Positions 51,471 through 60,395 of a DNA stretch of 64,000 nt are shown piece by piece (position 1 is the first letter of the stretch; every line of letters starts with the position of its first letter). The stretch spans positions 11,476 through 75,475 of the forward strand of contig NZ_DATGQG010000022.1 of the NCBI RefSeq assembly GCF_035304305.1. Reading direction: 5' to 3'. The notes under the pieces were generated by a model. The model made no database searches, was not told the origin of the DNA, and saw nothing but the letters and a program-made list of their open reading frames with translations. The position numbers and the translations under genes were made by a program. This stretch comes from Ferrovibrio sp035304305. GTDB taxonomy: Bacteria > Pseudomonadota > Alphaproteobacteria > Ferrovibrionales > Ferrovibrionaceae.

Positions 51471-52568
51471 GTGATTAAACGCGAACTCCTCCGCTATGCT
51501 TTCTGGTCGACATGGGCCACCGGCTTGCCCCGCCTGATGGCCCTCCGCCATGCGGGGCAGGGCGGGATACTGTCCTTCCATCGCGTGTTGCCGCACAGCA
51601 GCCAGACTTTCGCCAGTCAGGCGGTACCCGTCACGCCCGAGACATTCCGAAGCATAGTCCAGACGCTCGCCGATCGTGGTTATCGCTTTCTGTCCATGAG
51701 TGGGCTCGCGGACTGGCTGGAGGATCCGGATCAGCCGGGAAAATTCGTCTGCCTGACTTTTGACGACGGGTTTTCTGATACCTACAGCCAGGCATTCCCC
51801 ATCTGTCGTGAGTTCGGCGTACCCATGACGGTCTATCTGGTGCCGGGTTTCGTCCGGCGCGAGTTTCCTGTCTGGGTGCTGGGTCTCGAGGCCGTGCTTG
51901 CCGGCAATCATGAGACGCTCCGCTTCGCCTGGGAGGGACAGGAGTTGCAGTTTCCCATCCGCACCGAACGCCAGAAGCGTTTCGCTTACGCCGCCATTGC
52001 GCCGCTATTGTCTGCGGCGAAGCCGGGGCAGGTCCGACAGGCCTGCAGCGAACTGGAGCAGCGTTATGGCATCGATTTCGCAGCATTGGGAGACCGCAAT
52101 CTTCTGACCCCGGCGATGATTGCCGATATGCAGGCAAGCGGCCTGGTGGAGTTTGGAGCGCACGGCGTACGTCATCTCTGTCTGGGACGCCTCGACGAGA
52201 CGGAGGCCTATCGCGAAATAGCCCAGAGCAAGCAGGAATGTGAAACTCTGCTGGGCGTTCCGGTGGAGCATTTCGCCTATCCCTATGGCGACAGTCAGGC
52301 CGCCGGCTGGCGTGAGGCCGAAATGTGCCGCTCGCTTGGATTCCGGACAGCGGTTACCACCGAGTGCAACACGATATTTCCCACCGACCGGGAGCGACCT
52401 TTCCTGCTGCCGCGTCTCACCTATAACGGCAGCTTCCAGGATACCCCGCTGCTCGAACTTCTGCTTTCCGGAACCTTGCCGAGAGTGCGGCGCGTTCTCC
52501 AGGCCGATGCATACGAGCGGGCACGACGCGCCGGAGAGGGATGGGACTCCACGACAAAGCAGGCTTAG
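51471..52568 (+). CDS. Polysaccharide deacetylase family protein (NodB fold)
   Basis: A GTG start at 51471 follows AGGAGG; the protein has 365 residues. NodB motif 1 is LTFDDGFSDTY (residues about 95-105), with Asp-Asp in place. Motif 2 is FGAHGVRHLCLG, giving the His-x3-His metal pair. The later AYPYGDSQAAGWREAE segment gives the Tyr-Pro-Tyr-Gly-Asp motif. All key residues appear present, so a metal-dependent deacetylase of an N- or O-acetylated sugar, possibly lipid-linked, is likely. No signal peptide is apparent, so it may act in the cytoplasm or through an uncleaved start. It is the last gene of the rfbF operon and converges with a methyltransferase gene. Confidence 0.9.
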   Translation: MIKRELLRYAFWSTWATGLPRLMALRHAGQGGILSFHRVLPHSSQTFASQAVPVTPETFRSIVQTLADRGYRFLSMSGLADWLEDPDQPGKFVCLTFDDGFSDTYSQAFPICREFGVPMTVYLVPGFVRREFPVWVLGLEAVLAGNHETLRFAWEGQELQFPIRTERQKRFAYAAIAPLLSAAKPGQVRQACSELEQRYGIDFAALGDRNLLTPAMIADMQASGLVEFGAHGVRHLCLGRLDETEAYREIAQSKQECETLLGVPVEHFAYPYGDSQAAGWREAEMCRSLGFRTAVTTECNTIFPTDRERPFLLPRLTYNGSFQDTPLLELLLSGTLPRVRRVLQADAYERARRAGEGWDSTTKQA

Positions 52569-52583
52569 TGTCTGCGGGGAGGC

Positions 52584-53555
52584 TCAGAGATCTCCGGTGG
52601 CAACGGCGGCTGCCATCGCGGTCCGGCCTTGTATGGCTTCCGACCCGGCTTCCAGGCGCTTCAGAACAACGAATGCGTGATCGACCAGGCCGGGAGCCCC
52701 GAAATGGCCGGGATCGCGGCCAGCGTTCAGCATCGCCTTGCGGAACAGGGGATTCGGCGCGAGCCGCACAATGGCAGACAGAGCAATGCGCTTGGCCAGC
52801 CCCATCGCCCGCCGCCCCTTGTGATTGACAAGGGAATACTGGGTGATGGCGAGCGGGAATCTCTCCTGCAGATACTCGAATGTCCGCCTTGTCCAGAAGA
52901 TCTGATGCTCGAACAGATTTGTGTAGTACCAGCTGCCGGGGTCCGGAACCGTGCGCCAGTCCCCGGTTTCGATGACGAGGTATCCGCCGCTTTTCACGAA
53001 AGCAAGTACATTGGAAACGGCACTGTCAGCCTCAAGAAAGTGCTCAAAGACGTCGAAAGCGGTCACGACGTCGTAGGGCTGATTGGACCATGTCACACCC
53101 TTCTCAAGCTGCCCGATGATGTACTCGCCCCGCCCGTCTATGACGGCTTTGCACGGTGCATACTGAACGATGTCCATGGCCGATAGTCGCCGCGCACCGA
53201 TCTGGGCCAGAAGGTCTCCGTTGGAGGCGCCAATATCGAGGAAGGACTCCGCACCCTCCATATAGGGCCGCATCATTGGCAGGGCAGGATGCTCGCCCGT
53301 CTTGGGGCGCCAAACATCGGTGGCACCATTCAGCATTACCGCATCGCAGGACTGGGCCGTAGGAGTCGCGGATTTGAACAGCAGCGAGCAATGCGGACAT
53401 TCGAGCAGCGCGACGCCGGTCCGCGGCAGCGGGATTTCGAAGCGGGCAAAATAGTAGCTGGGGCGCCGGAGCACTGATCGCTCGGCTCCATCCTGCCCGC
53501 AGAGCGGACAGCAGGTGATCTCCTGATAGTCGATGTCGAGTCGCCGGAATCCCAC
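52584..53555 (-). CDS. Class I SAM-dependent methyltransferase with N-terminal zinc motif
   Basis: A GTG start at 53555 is chosen because GAGG lies eight bases before it; it gives 323 residues. Upstream in-frame Met codons fall inside the neighbouring regulator gene. Two cysteine pairs (TCCPLCGQDG, then LLECPHCSLLFKS) form a likely zinc ribbon. The SAM domain follows: FLDIGASNGDLLAQIG, then VVTAFDVFEHFLEADSAV and SGGYLVIETGDW. The C-terminal region is basic and helical (GRRAMGLAKRIALSAIVRLA). It lacks the C-terminal Rossmann-like domain of the sugar C-methyltransferases in this cluster, so a different acceptor is likely. The substrate is unknown. It lies 25 bases after the divergent regulator gene. 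Confidence 0.82.
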   Translation of the reverse strand: MGFRRLDIDYQEITCCPLCGQDGAERSVLRRPSYYFARFEIPLPRTGVALLECPHCSLLFKSATPTAQSCDAVMLNGATDVWRPKTGEHPALPMMRPYMEGAESFLDIGASNGDLLAQIGARRLSAMDIVQYAPCKAVIDGRGEYIIGQLEKGVTWSNQPYDVVTAFDVFEHFLEADSAVSNVLAFVKSGGYLVIETGDWRTVPDPGSWYYTNLFEHQIFWTRRTFEYLQERFPLAITQYSLVNHKGRRAMGLAKRIALSAIVRLAPNPLFRKAMLNAGRDPGHFGAPGLVDHAFVVLKRLEAGSEAIQGRTAMAAAVATGDL

Positions 53556-53580
53556 CTTGCATTCCTCTTTCGGATTGATG

Positions 53581-54324
53581 CTACTCCGTCCGTGCGGGTT
53601 GTGACTCACTCTGCGCGCTATGCGGCTGTGACAAATCCATGACCGGCGCGAACCGACTGATAATCTTCCAGGCACTGGGCAGCTGTGTTCTGGAGAATGT
53701 ACGCTCGACGCCAACTGCATACTGCCGCAACGACCACGCGACATCGCTCATCTTTGTCAACTGCCCCGCGATAATCTCGGGCGTACTGCCTGCTACAATC
53801 ATGGCCACGTTCGAGAGAGCGACATCATCTCCGGGAGCAACAGGTATTCTCGGGTCGATCAGGATGCAGTCGCGCGCCCGATAGACCGGGCTGTTGTGCT
53901 CGTCCTGCACGACGACGGCGAATGCAGTGGTCGGGAAGACAATGAGATCCGGCCGCGGAGCAGCCGCAAATTCGTCTTTGACGTGCAGCGTCCAGAAGCC
54001 AAGCGGCGCCAGTGATGCACGCAGCAACGGCAATGCTGTACCCTCGGAGCTGGCCCATGGCAAGGCGGCTACGTCATCAATTCCGACATCGTCTGCCGAG
54101 AGCCGGCCCTCGATCAAACCAAGGAGCTGAGGCTCGCCGATCTTCAGGAATGACGCGGCTTTTTCGATCTCGCCAGGCTGAAATCTCCTCCTGCCCTTGA
54201 TCAGCTCGTAGACGCGGACAGGCGGAAGTCCGAGGTGACGGGCGAGATCCGATGCAGTGGCATTCACTGCCCGCAGACGCGGGCGAAGCCATGGCATCGG
54301 CTGTCTCGTCACTCTCCGTTTCAT
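53581..54324 (-). CDS. HTH (XRE-like) regulator with an S24/LexA-like C-terminal domain
   Basis: The protein has 247 residues. A helix-turn-helix near the N-terminus reads VNATASDLARHLGLPPVRVY with ELIKGRRRFQPGEIEKAASF. The second half resembles the S24 (LexA/CI) fold: VVVQDEHNSPVYRARDCILI then PRIPVAPGDDVALSNVAMIV. The Ser of NSPV sits where the S24 nucleophile is expected; a matching Lys is not obvious, so self-cleavage is uncertain. It could be a ligand-sensing repressor. It is divergent from the secreted beta-helix gene across a 257-base gap and just upstream of a methyltransferase gene, so it may control either. No phage genes are nearby. Confidence 0.7.
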   Translation of the reverse strand: MKRRVTRQPMPWLRPRLRAVNATASDLARHLGLPPVRVYELIKGRRRFQPGEIEKAASFLKIGEPQLLGLIEGRLSADDVGIDDVAALPWASSEGTALPLLRASLAPLGFWTLHVKDEFAAAPRPDLIVFPTTAFAVVVQDEHNSPVYRARDCILIDPRIPVAPGDDVALSNVAMIVAGSTPEIIAGQLTKMSDVAWSLRQYAVGVERTFSRTQLPSAWKIISRFAPVMDLSQPHSAQSESQPARTE

Positions 54325-54581
54325 CGCAAGGGCCTTCCAAAATCAGAGACTGCAGGTTGGCGTATAAAATCCGTGACCGGGTTTACGATTACCGGAAATT
54401 AACGTTGGTCGTTCGGCCCGACTGGCTAGGTTCCGATGCACCGGAGACGTCATTGCAGCTGCGCCGCGCGTGCAGCGGTGATTGTCCCTGGTGATCTCGC
54501 GCCGTCGTCGCTGTCCCCCTCAGGCGATGACTGTTGATTACCCAACCGGCTCTCAGTGCCGGCATTTGAAGGAGTAGAGTT

Positions 54582-56561
54582 TTGGCCGTATCAATTCAGA
54601 GTCTCGTGCAGTCGGCTGCGCCGGGTTCCACCGTCACTGTTCCTGCCGGCACCTATAATGTGTCCGGCCTTGTGGTGCCTGGAAACATCACGCTGAAAGC
54701 GGGTGGCAGCGTCACCCTGAATGGCAGCCTGACCGTGGGCAGCAACACGACCCTCAGCGGTTTCACCTTTGCCGGCGGCCCCGTCAACATCGGCGGCACC
54801 ACCGGCGTCACGATTGAGAATTCCGTCTTCAAGGGCGGCAGCCGGGCAATCAATCTCGACAACGCGCGTTCGGCGTCGATCGTGAACAACGAGTTTCACA
54901 AGGTTTCCGGCAACGTCATCGCGGGCTGGGGTCTCGACCAGTCGTCGATTTCCGGCAACAAGTTCTATGACTCCTGGCAGCCCATCAACCTGAACTTCAA
55001 CAACAACCATTCCCAGGGCCGCGACATCAAGATCGAGAACAACTACTTCACCGGCACGCAGCGCATGCCGATCGAGGTCGGTCCGAGCGAAGCCTATACC
55101 CTGAACATGGTGGTGAAGGGCAACTGGTCGGAGAACATGAACAATGCCGGTCCCGACCGCGGCTGGAGCACCGACGTCGCCTACTCGCTCGTGCAGGGCA
55201 ATGGCGTCAACACGGTGATCACGGGCAATTATGCCAAGGGAATCGGCACCGGCGTCGGCATCGAACTGAACGGCTCCGGGGAGATCTACGGCAACTACAT
55301 CGATAACTTCTGGTACGGCACGATCGTTTACGGCAAGGGCTTCAACGTCCACGACAATGCATATGTCGGCCAGTATATCGAGCGGGTGCTGAACTACGGC
55401 AACCAGTCGGGGACGATCGCCAATAACAAGACCTCTGGAAGCGGCTTTCCGATGCCGCAGAAGCCGGGGTCGGCGCCAACCCAGCCCAAGCCGGCCGAAC
55501 CCGAACCTGCCGATCCGGTGCCGCCGCCGGGCAGCGGCGATACTGGTGGTGAGGGTACCGGTCACCCGGTGATCGCTGGCGACGACAACTACAAGACCGG
55601 TGTGAACCAGTCGCACTGGTTCAATACCAAGTACCTGCTGCTCAACGACGTGGGCAAGGATGGCGGCCTCAAGGTCACCGAAGTGTCCGCCAAGAGCGCG
55701 GCGGGCGGCGCAGTCACCTTTTCGAGCGACGGTACGGTGAAATACACCCCTCTGAAGGACTGGCAGGGCAAGGATTCCATTGAATACACCGTTGTCGATC
55801 GGGACGGCAGCAAGGATACGGGCACCGTGTTCATCCAGGTCGGCACCGGCACCTCGACGCCGAAACCGATCGAGCCGGCGCCAACCAATCCGCCGGCCAG
55901 CGGCGGTGGCACCGGCCATCCGGTCATCGCCGGCGACGACTTCTACAAGACCGGTGTCGACCAGAAATGGTACTTCAACACGAAGTACCTGCTGCTCAAC
56001 GACACCGGCAAGGATGGCGGTCTGAAGGTAACTGCCGTGGCTTCCAAGTCGGCAGCCGGCGCCACCGTCACGCTGGACAGCACCGGTACGGCCATCTACA
56101 CCCCGCTGAAGGGCTGGCAGGGCAAGGACTCCATCGAATACACGGTGGTGGACAAGGATGGCAGCTCCGACACCGGCATCGTTTACATGCAGGTCGGCGA
56201 CGGTACCGCAACGCCGACGCCTCCGGGCGGCGGCACCAGCAATCCGCCGCCGTCGACCGGCAGCGGCAACCCCGTTGTCGCCGGCGACGATTTCCACAAG
56301 GCCCAGGCCGGTGCGAAGTACTACTTCAACAGCAAATATCTGCTGCTCAACGACACCGGCAAGGACGGCGGGCTCAAGGTCACCGACATCGAGGACGAGA
56401 CCGCAAAGGGTGGCAAGGTCACCTGGGATACCGCGTCCGGCACGGCCATCTACACGCCGAAGGCCGGGTTCACCGGCAAGGACACGGTCGACTACACGTT
56501 GGTTGACCGCGATGGCAGCCAGGATACCGGCACCATCCATTTCGACGTGCTGCTGGCCTGA
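54582..56561 (+). CDS. Secreted right-handed beta-helix protein with three C-terminal repeats; probable type I secretion substrate
   Basis: The start is a TTG at 54582, eight bases after AAGGAG; 659 residues. Residues 1-290 form a parallel beta-helix, with repeated Asn-turns such as GVTIENSVFKGGSRAINLDN and RSASIVNNEFHKVSG, and a VNTVITGNYAKGIGTGVGIE stretch. After a Pro-rich linker come three repeats of about 95 residues (near 327-422, 447-541, 566-659) with GDDxYK-like starts and WQGKDSIEYT motifs. They closely match those of the DUF1593 protein at 6260-8236. The tail TIHFDVLLA matches too. No N-terminal signal is present, so export through the type I system is inferred. Beta-helix proteins often are polysaccharide lyases or epimerases. 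A terminator follows. Confidence 0.85.
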   Translation: MAVSIQSLVQSAAPGSTVTVPAGTYNVSGLVVPGNITLKAGGSVTLNGSLTVGSNTTLSGFTFAGGPVNIGGTTGVTIENSVFKGGSRAINLDNARSASIVNNEFHKVSGNVIAGWGLDQSSISGNKFYDSWQPINLNFNNNHSQGRDIKIENNYFTGTQRMPIEVGPSEAYTLNMVVKGNWSENMNNAGPDRGWSTDVAYSLVQGNGVNTVITGNYAKGIGTGVGIELNGSGEIYGNYIDNFWYGTIVYGKGFNVHDNAYVGQYIERVLNYGNQSGTIANNKTSGSGFPMPQKPGSAPTQPKPAEPEPADPVPPPGSGDTGGEGTGHPVIAGDDNYKTGVNQSHWFNTKYLLLNDVGKDGGLKVTEVSAKSAAGGAVTFSSDGTVKYTPLKDWQGKDSIEYTVVDRDGSKDTGTVFIQVGTGTSTPKPIEPAPTNPPASGGGTGHPVIAGDDFYKTGVDQKWYFNTKYLLLNDTGKDGGLKVTAVASKSAAGATVTLDSTGTAIYTPLKGWQGKDSIEYTVVDKDGSSDTGIVYMQVGDGTATPTPPGGGTSNPPPSTGSGNPVVAGDDFHKAQAGAKYYFNSKYLLLNDTGKDGGLKVTDIEDETAKGGKVTWDTASGTAIYTPKAGFTGKDTVDYTLVDRDGSQDTGTIHFDVLLA

Positions 56562-56585
56562 TCGGGACTGCAACTGACGCCTCCT

Positions 56586-56620
56586 GGCCGCCGGAGCAAT
56601 CCGGCGGCCTTTTTTATTCT
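56586..56620 (+). terminator. Rho-independent terminator after the secreted beta-helix gene
   Basis: A 10-bp perfect stem (GGCCGCCGGA, loop GCAA, complement) is followed by TTTTTTATTCT. Confidence 0.92.
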
Positions 56621-56678
56621 ATGCTCGCGGGGCAACTGGTGGCCGGCGTTGCGCGCGACGTCAGCTGCCGCCGGAGCG

Positions 56679-57653
56679 CTATCCCTCGCCGCGCTGGCTG
56701 ACGATCGGGTGCAGGGCCGGCTTGTATTTCCGCTGGCGTGGCAGCCCGACGACGGCACCGGTCAACCTCTGCCACTGATGGCCGCGGGTGGCCGCCCGGT
56801 GCGCCACGGCATAAAGACAGGCGCAGCGCTGCATCAGGGGAAGCTCGGCGGCAGCCGCCACGCGGCAATAGGCGAGAAGCAGACGGAGCTGCTGCACGAA
56901 GATCGAGTCCCGCCGCCCCGAGAACCACGCGGCGCGATAAGCGCCTGAGACCTGCGCGCTGAACTGCTGGGCATGGCAGCGCCGAAGGAACAGCGTCTCC
57001 GGCCCGAGCCAGAAGCGGCCCAGCAGGCTCATGCGGGCCAGAAAGACCTTGTCGGCGCCGCTGAACGAACCCTGCGGCAGGGCGCGCAGGAGGGCCGGAC
57101 GCCGCATCAGGCCGAAGATCTCGACGCACATGAACATGTTCAGCATCACGGCGCGGAACCGCCGCACGGGATCGCCCGATGTGAGATCACTGTTCTGCTC
57201 GGGCAGGGCCGGCCAGCAGACGCCCATGCGATCCACGATGCCGCCGCGTTCGGGGGAGTAGGGCAGGGGCATGCCGGCCTCGTCGACCAGGGTCGTGGCC
57301 GGCATCGCAAGCACAAGCGACGGGTCGCTCTCGAGGGCGTCGAGGCAGGCCTGCAGGAAGCCGGGCGCCAGCAGGTCGTCATGCGCGGCCCATTTGAAAT
57401 ACGGCGTCTCGCACAGGCCGGCCACGAAATTGTAGTTCGCGGCGGCGCCGATATTGCGCGGCTGGCGGATGTAGCGGATACGCTTGTCCCGGCGGGCATA
57501 GGCGCGGCAGATCGCGGCGGTGCCGTCGGTGGAGGCGTTGTCGGAAATCACCAGGTCGAAATCGGGGCAGGTCTGCCCCAGGATCGATTCTATGGCGGCG
57601 GCCAGGTAATTGGCGCCGTTATAGACAGGGAGCCCAACCGTGATCTTCTTCAT
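56679..57653 (-). CDS. Family 2 glycosyltransferase
   Basis: The ATG at 57653 gives 324 residues, starting MKKITVGLPVYNGANYLAAA, the standard GT2 opening. Further motifs are DLVISDNASTDGTAAICRAY (nucleotide-binding Asp), RQPRNIGAAANYNF and YFKWAAHDDLLAPGFLQACL, whose Asp-Asp replaces the usual DxD. The C-terminal half is basic with no clear membrane span. It should add a sugar to the growing lipid-linked repeat unit on the cytoplasmic side. It is divergent from the next glycosyltransferase gene, and a pair of A- and T-rich tracts lies between the two. Confidence 0.9.
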   Translation of the reverse strand: MKKITVGLPVYNGANYLAAAIESILGQTCPDFDLVISDNASTDGTAAICRAYARRDKRIRYIRQPRNIGAAANYNFVAGLCETPYFKWAAHDDLLAPGFLQACLDALESDPSLVLAMPATTLVDEAGMPLPYSPERGGIVDRMGVCWPALPEQNSDLTSGDPVRRFRAVMLNMFMCVEIFGLMRRPALLRALPQGSFSGADKVFLARMSLLGRFWLGPETLFLRRCHAQQFSAQVSGAYRAAWFSGRRDSIFVQQLRLLLAYCRVAAAAELPLMQRCACLYAVAHRAATRGHQWQRLTGAVVGLPRQRKYKPALHPIVSQRGEG

Positions 57654-57714
57654 GCCAGCCGCCCCAGTTGCGCCCCGGAATCCGGAGCTGCCGTCCTGAA
57701 AGGATGTCAAAACT

Positions 57715-57764
57715 CGAAAAGAAAAAGAAGTCGTTTTTTTGCCATTTTTTTCTTTTCTTTTTTA
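57715..57764. repeat. Paired GAAAA and CTTTT tracts between two glycosyltransferase genes
   Basis: A GAAAAGAAAAAGAAG run (57716-57730) and a TTTTTTT-CTTTT-CTTTTTT run (57745-57763) sit 14 bases apart in the divergent gap, capable of pairing with each other. The second resembles the tract at 44540. Confidence 0.8.
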
Positions 57765-57807
57765 TCCCGGTCTGGCATCGTTTTTCCGCGCGACGAGGAG
57801 GCACGGC

Positions 57808-59019
57808 TTGAAGATCCTGCTTTCCGCCTTTGCCTGTGAGCCGGACAGGGGCTCGGAATATGCGGTGGGCTGGAACTGGGCGCTGTCCCTTGTCCGTGCC
57901 GGGCACGAGGTGGTCGTGCTGACCTGCTCCGAGGCGCGGCCGGCCATCGAGCGCACGCTAGAGCGCATGCAGCTCGGGACGCAGCTCCGCTGCGCCTATT
58001 TTGACGTTCCCAAACCTTTTCGCTGGCAGGCCCGCGGGCCGCTGCACCTGCATGCCGCATTGTGGCAGTGGCTGGCGGTGAAATTCGCCCGGGAGCTGCA
58101 CGCGCGGGAGAAATTCGACCGCGTGCATCATGTGACCTATGCCGGCCTGCGGATTCCCAGCTTCATGGGCCGGCTCGGCATCCCCTTCGTCTTCGGTCCG
58201 GTCGGCGGCGGCGAGCGCGCGCCATGGCGGCTGCGCTGGGGCTACAGCGTCTACGGGCTGATGCATGACGCCGCCCGCGACGCCGCCAACATGCTGATCC
58301 GCTTCACGCCCTTCATGACCGAGACCTTCGCCCGGGCCGAGCGCATTTATGTCACCTCGGCCGAGACCCTGCGCCTGCTGCCGCAGCGCTTCCGCGACAA
58401 GGCGCGGGTCGAGCTCGCCATCGGCGCCGAGGATATGGAGGCGGCGATCGGCCGGGCCGTGCCGCGGCCGCCACGGCAGGACTGCTTCCGCGTGCTCTAT
58501 GCCGGTCGCTTCGTTGACTACAAGGGCATGCATCTGGGCCTGCCGGCCTTCGCCCGGCTGGTGCAGGCGGTTCCCTCCGCGCGACTGACCATGGCCGGTG
58601 ACGGTCCGATGAAGCGCCGCTGGCAGCGCATGGCCGAGAATCTTGGCATCGCCGGCAGCATCGACTGGCTGCCCTGGCAGGACCATCACGGCATGGCGCG
58701 GCTCTATGCCGGACATGACGTGCTGCTGTTCTCGGCCATGCACGATACCGGCGGCATGGTGATCCTGGAGGCGATGCATCACGGCCTGCCGGTTGTCTGC
58801 CTCAAGCTCGGCGGGCCGGCGGCGCTGGTGGATGCAAGCTGCGGCTACGCCGTCGACACCACCGACAAGAGCGCGGCGCAGGTGATTGCCGAGATGGGCG
58901 ACGCGCTGATCAGCCTCGCCCGCGAAACGACGCGCCAGTCGCTGGCCCAGGGCGCACGGCAGCGCTGTCAGGCGTTTTCCTGGCGCGAGAAGGTCATCCG
59001 GGTCCACGGGCTGGCCTGA
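57808..59019 (+). CDS. Glycosyltransferase family 4/1 protein
   Basis: A TTG start at 57808 is supported by GAGGAGG six bases before it, and gives 403 residues beginning LKILLSAFACEPDRGSEYAV. The GT-B fold is clear: an N-terminal Gly-rich EPDRGSEYAVGWNW motif, the central VLYAGRFVDYKGMHLGLPAF, MAGDGPMKRRW and the C-terminal LFSAMHDTGGMVILEAMHHG with its donor-binding Glu. It should transfer a sugar from a nucleotide donor to the repeat unit. It is the first of three or four plus-strand genes: glycosyltransferase, ligase/polymerase, beta-helix, and possibly PAP2. The next gene overlaps its stop by one base. Confidence 0.9.
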   Translation: MKILLSAFACEPDRGSEYAVGWNWALSLVRAGHEVVVLTCSEARPAIERTLERMQLGTQLRCAYFDVPKPFRWQARGPLHLHAALWQWLAVKFARELHAREKFDRVHHVTYAGLRIPSFMGRLGIPFVFGPVGGGERAPWRLRWGYSVYGLMHDAARDAANMLIRFTPFMTETFARAERIYVTSAETLRLLPQRFRDKARVELAIGAEDMEAAIGRAVPRPPRQDCFRVLYAGRFVDYKGMHLGLPAFARLVQAVPSARLTMAGDGPMKRRWQRMAENLGIAGSIDWLPWQDHHGMARLYAGHDVLLFSAMHDTGGMVILEAMHHGLPVVCLKLGGPAALVDASCGYAVDTTDKSAAQVIAEMGDALISLARETTRQSLAQGARQRCQAFSWREKVIRVHGLA

Positions 59020-60395
59020 TGGGCACGGTGTTCGACCGGCTGAAGGTTTCCTCCCTGCTGGTTCTGCTCGCCGGGTATCTCATCCTCGGCTACGCCTTCA
59101 TGCTGCTGCGGATTCCGCCGACCGGCTTCGGCATTCCGTTCGGCGAGATCCTGCTGGTGGTCGTGCTCGCCGGGATCAACCCGCGACTGGCGCTGCAGCG
59201 CATGGGCAATGTGGTGATCCTGGCGCCTTTCCTGATCTGGTGGTGCTGGGGGTTCGGGCGCCTGGCCTTCGACGCCGCCGGGCACGGCATGTGGGCCCTG
59301 CGCGATGCCACCTCGCTGATCGAGTCCCTGTTCATCATCGTGGGCTTCAGCCTGGCCGCCGATCCGCGGGCCGTCCGGCGGCTGGCAGACTGGCTGCGCC
59401 CGATCATCATTGTGGCCTGCGGCTACAGTCTGCTTTTCGTCTTTGAAGACCAGCTGATTGCGATATCGCCGACGATCACCGGCGCCTCGGGGCAGGCCGT
59501 GCCGATCTTCGGATCCTTCGCCACGGCCGGCACAGTGCTGATCTGGGCGGCTTTCGCCTGCCTGATCGCGCCGGAGGGCCGCCCGGGCAAACGCCTGCTG
59601 CTGACACTCATCGCCGGCTTCCTGATCGCCTTCGTCCTGATCGTGCTGCAGAAGCGCACCAGCTATCTGCAGATCGCGAGCCTGGCGGCGCTGCTCTTCT
59701 GGCTTCAGCCGCGCGCGCTCGGCCGGCTCGGCATTACGCTGCCCCTGCTGGGATTTCTGCTGCTCGTCATCTCGGCCTTCGAAATCCGCATTTCCGGGCG
59801 GCTGACCTCGGAAATCTCCTTCTCGTTCTTCCTCGACCATATTCTTGCGATCTTCGGAATCGGCGCAGAACAGCAGGGTGGCATCGCCGATGCGGCAAGC
59901 GGTGTGCCCCTGCGCCTGCACTGGTGGACGCGCATCTACGAACAGCTCACCTCCGATCCCATCGCCCTGATCGGGGGGCTCGGCTACGGCATTCCGCTGA
60001 CCGATTTCCGCGACACGCTCGGCGTCACTACCCGCGAGCCGCACAATTCGGTGATCTCGGTGGTGGCGCGGCTCGGCCTGATCGGCCTGGTGGCCTGGAT
60101 CTGGATGCAGGTCGAATTCTTCCGCGCCGGCCTCCGGGCCTACCGGCAGCACCGGCGTCACGGCAGTTCCGAGACCGCGCGCCTCATCCTGCTGGTGGTT
60201 GCCTTCGCGATCCTGATCCTCGTCGGCTGCGTCGGCGAGGACAACATGGAGAAGCCGTTCTTCGCCATTCCCTTCTATACCTTCTGGGGTTTCGTGCTGC
60301 GCATCGCCTACCAGTGGCGCCGGGAGGTCGCGGCCGAGTATCCGGATCAGCCGGCGGAAGACGTGCTGCGTGCGCCGCGTCCGGACCATCCATGA
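59019..60395 (+). CDS. O-antigen ligase/Wzy-like polymerase
   Basis: The protein has 458 residues and about ten to twelve hydrophobic spans, for example LLVLLAGYLILGYAFMLLRI near the start and FLIAFVLIVLQKRTSYLQIA in the middle. A large loop near residues 280-350 contains HWWTRIYEQL and the GLGYGIPLTD and TREPHNSVISVVARLGLIGL segments, where the His of EPHN matches the conserved site of the O-antigen ligase/Wzy superfamily. It should polymerise or transfer undecaprenyl-linked repeat units in the periplasm. It overlaps the glycosyltransferase gene by one base and the beta-helix gene by four. Confidence 0.85.
   Translation: MGTVFDRLKVSSLLVLLAGYLILGYAFMLLRIPPTGFGIPFGEILLVVVLAGINPRLALQRMGNVVILAPFLIWWCWGFGRLAFDAAGHGMWALRDATSLIESLFIIVGFSLAADPRAVRRLADWLRPIIIVACGYSLLFVFEDQLIAISPTITGASGQAVPIFGSFATAGTVLIWAAFACLIAPEGRPGKRLLLTLIAGFLIAFVLIVLQKRTSYLQIASLAALLFWLQPRALGRLGITLPLLGFLLLVISAFEIRISGRLTSEISFSFFLDHILAIFGIGAEQQGGIADAASGVPLRLHWWTRIYEQLTSDPIALIGGLGYGIPLTDFRDTLGVTTREPHNSVISVVARLGLIGLVAWIWMQVEFFRAGLRAYRQHRRHGSSETARLILLVVAFAILILVGCVGEDNMEKPFFAIPFYTFWGFVLRIAYQWRREVAAEYPDQPAEDVLRAPRPDHP

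Noticed and set aside
54591..56573. A 660-codon open frame antisense to the secreted beta-helix gene
   Set aside because: The plus-strand protein has clear repeats, a ribosome site and a terminator; the minus-strand reading is a codon-bias shadow of the repeats.
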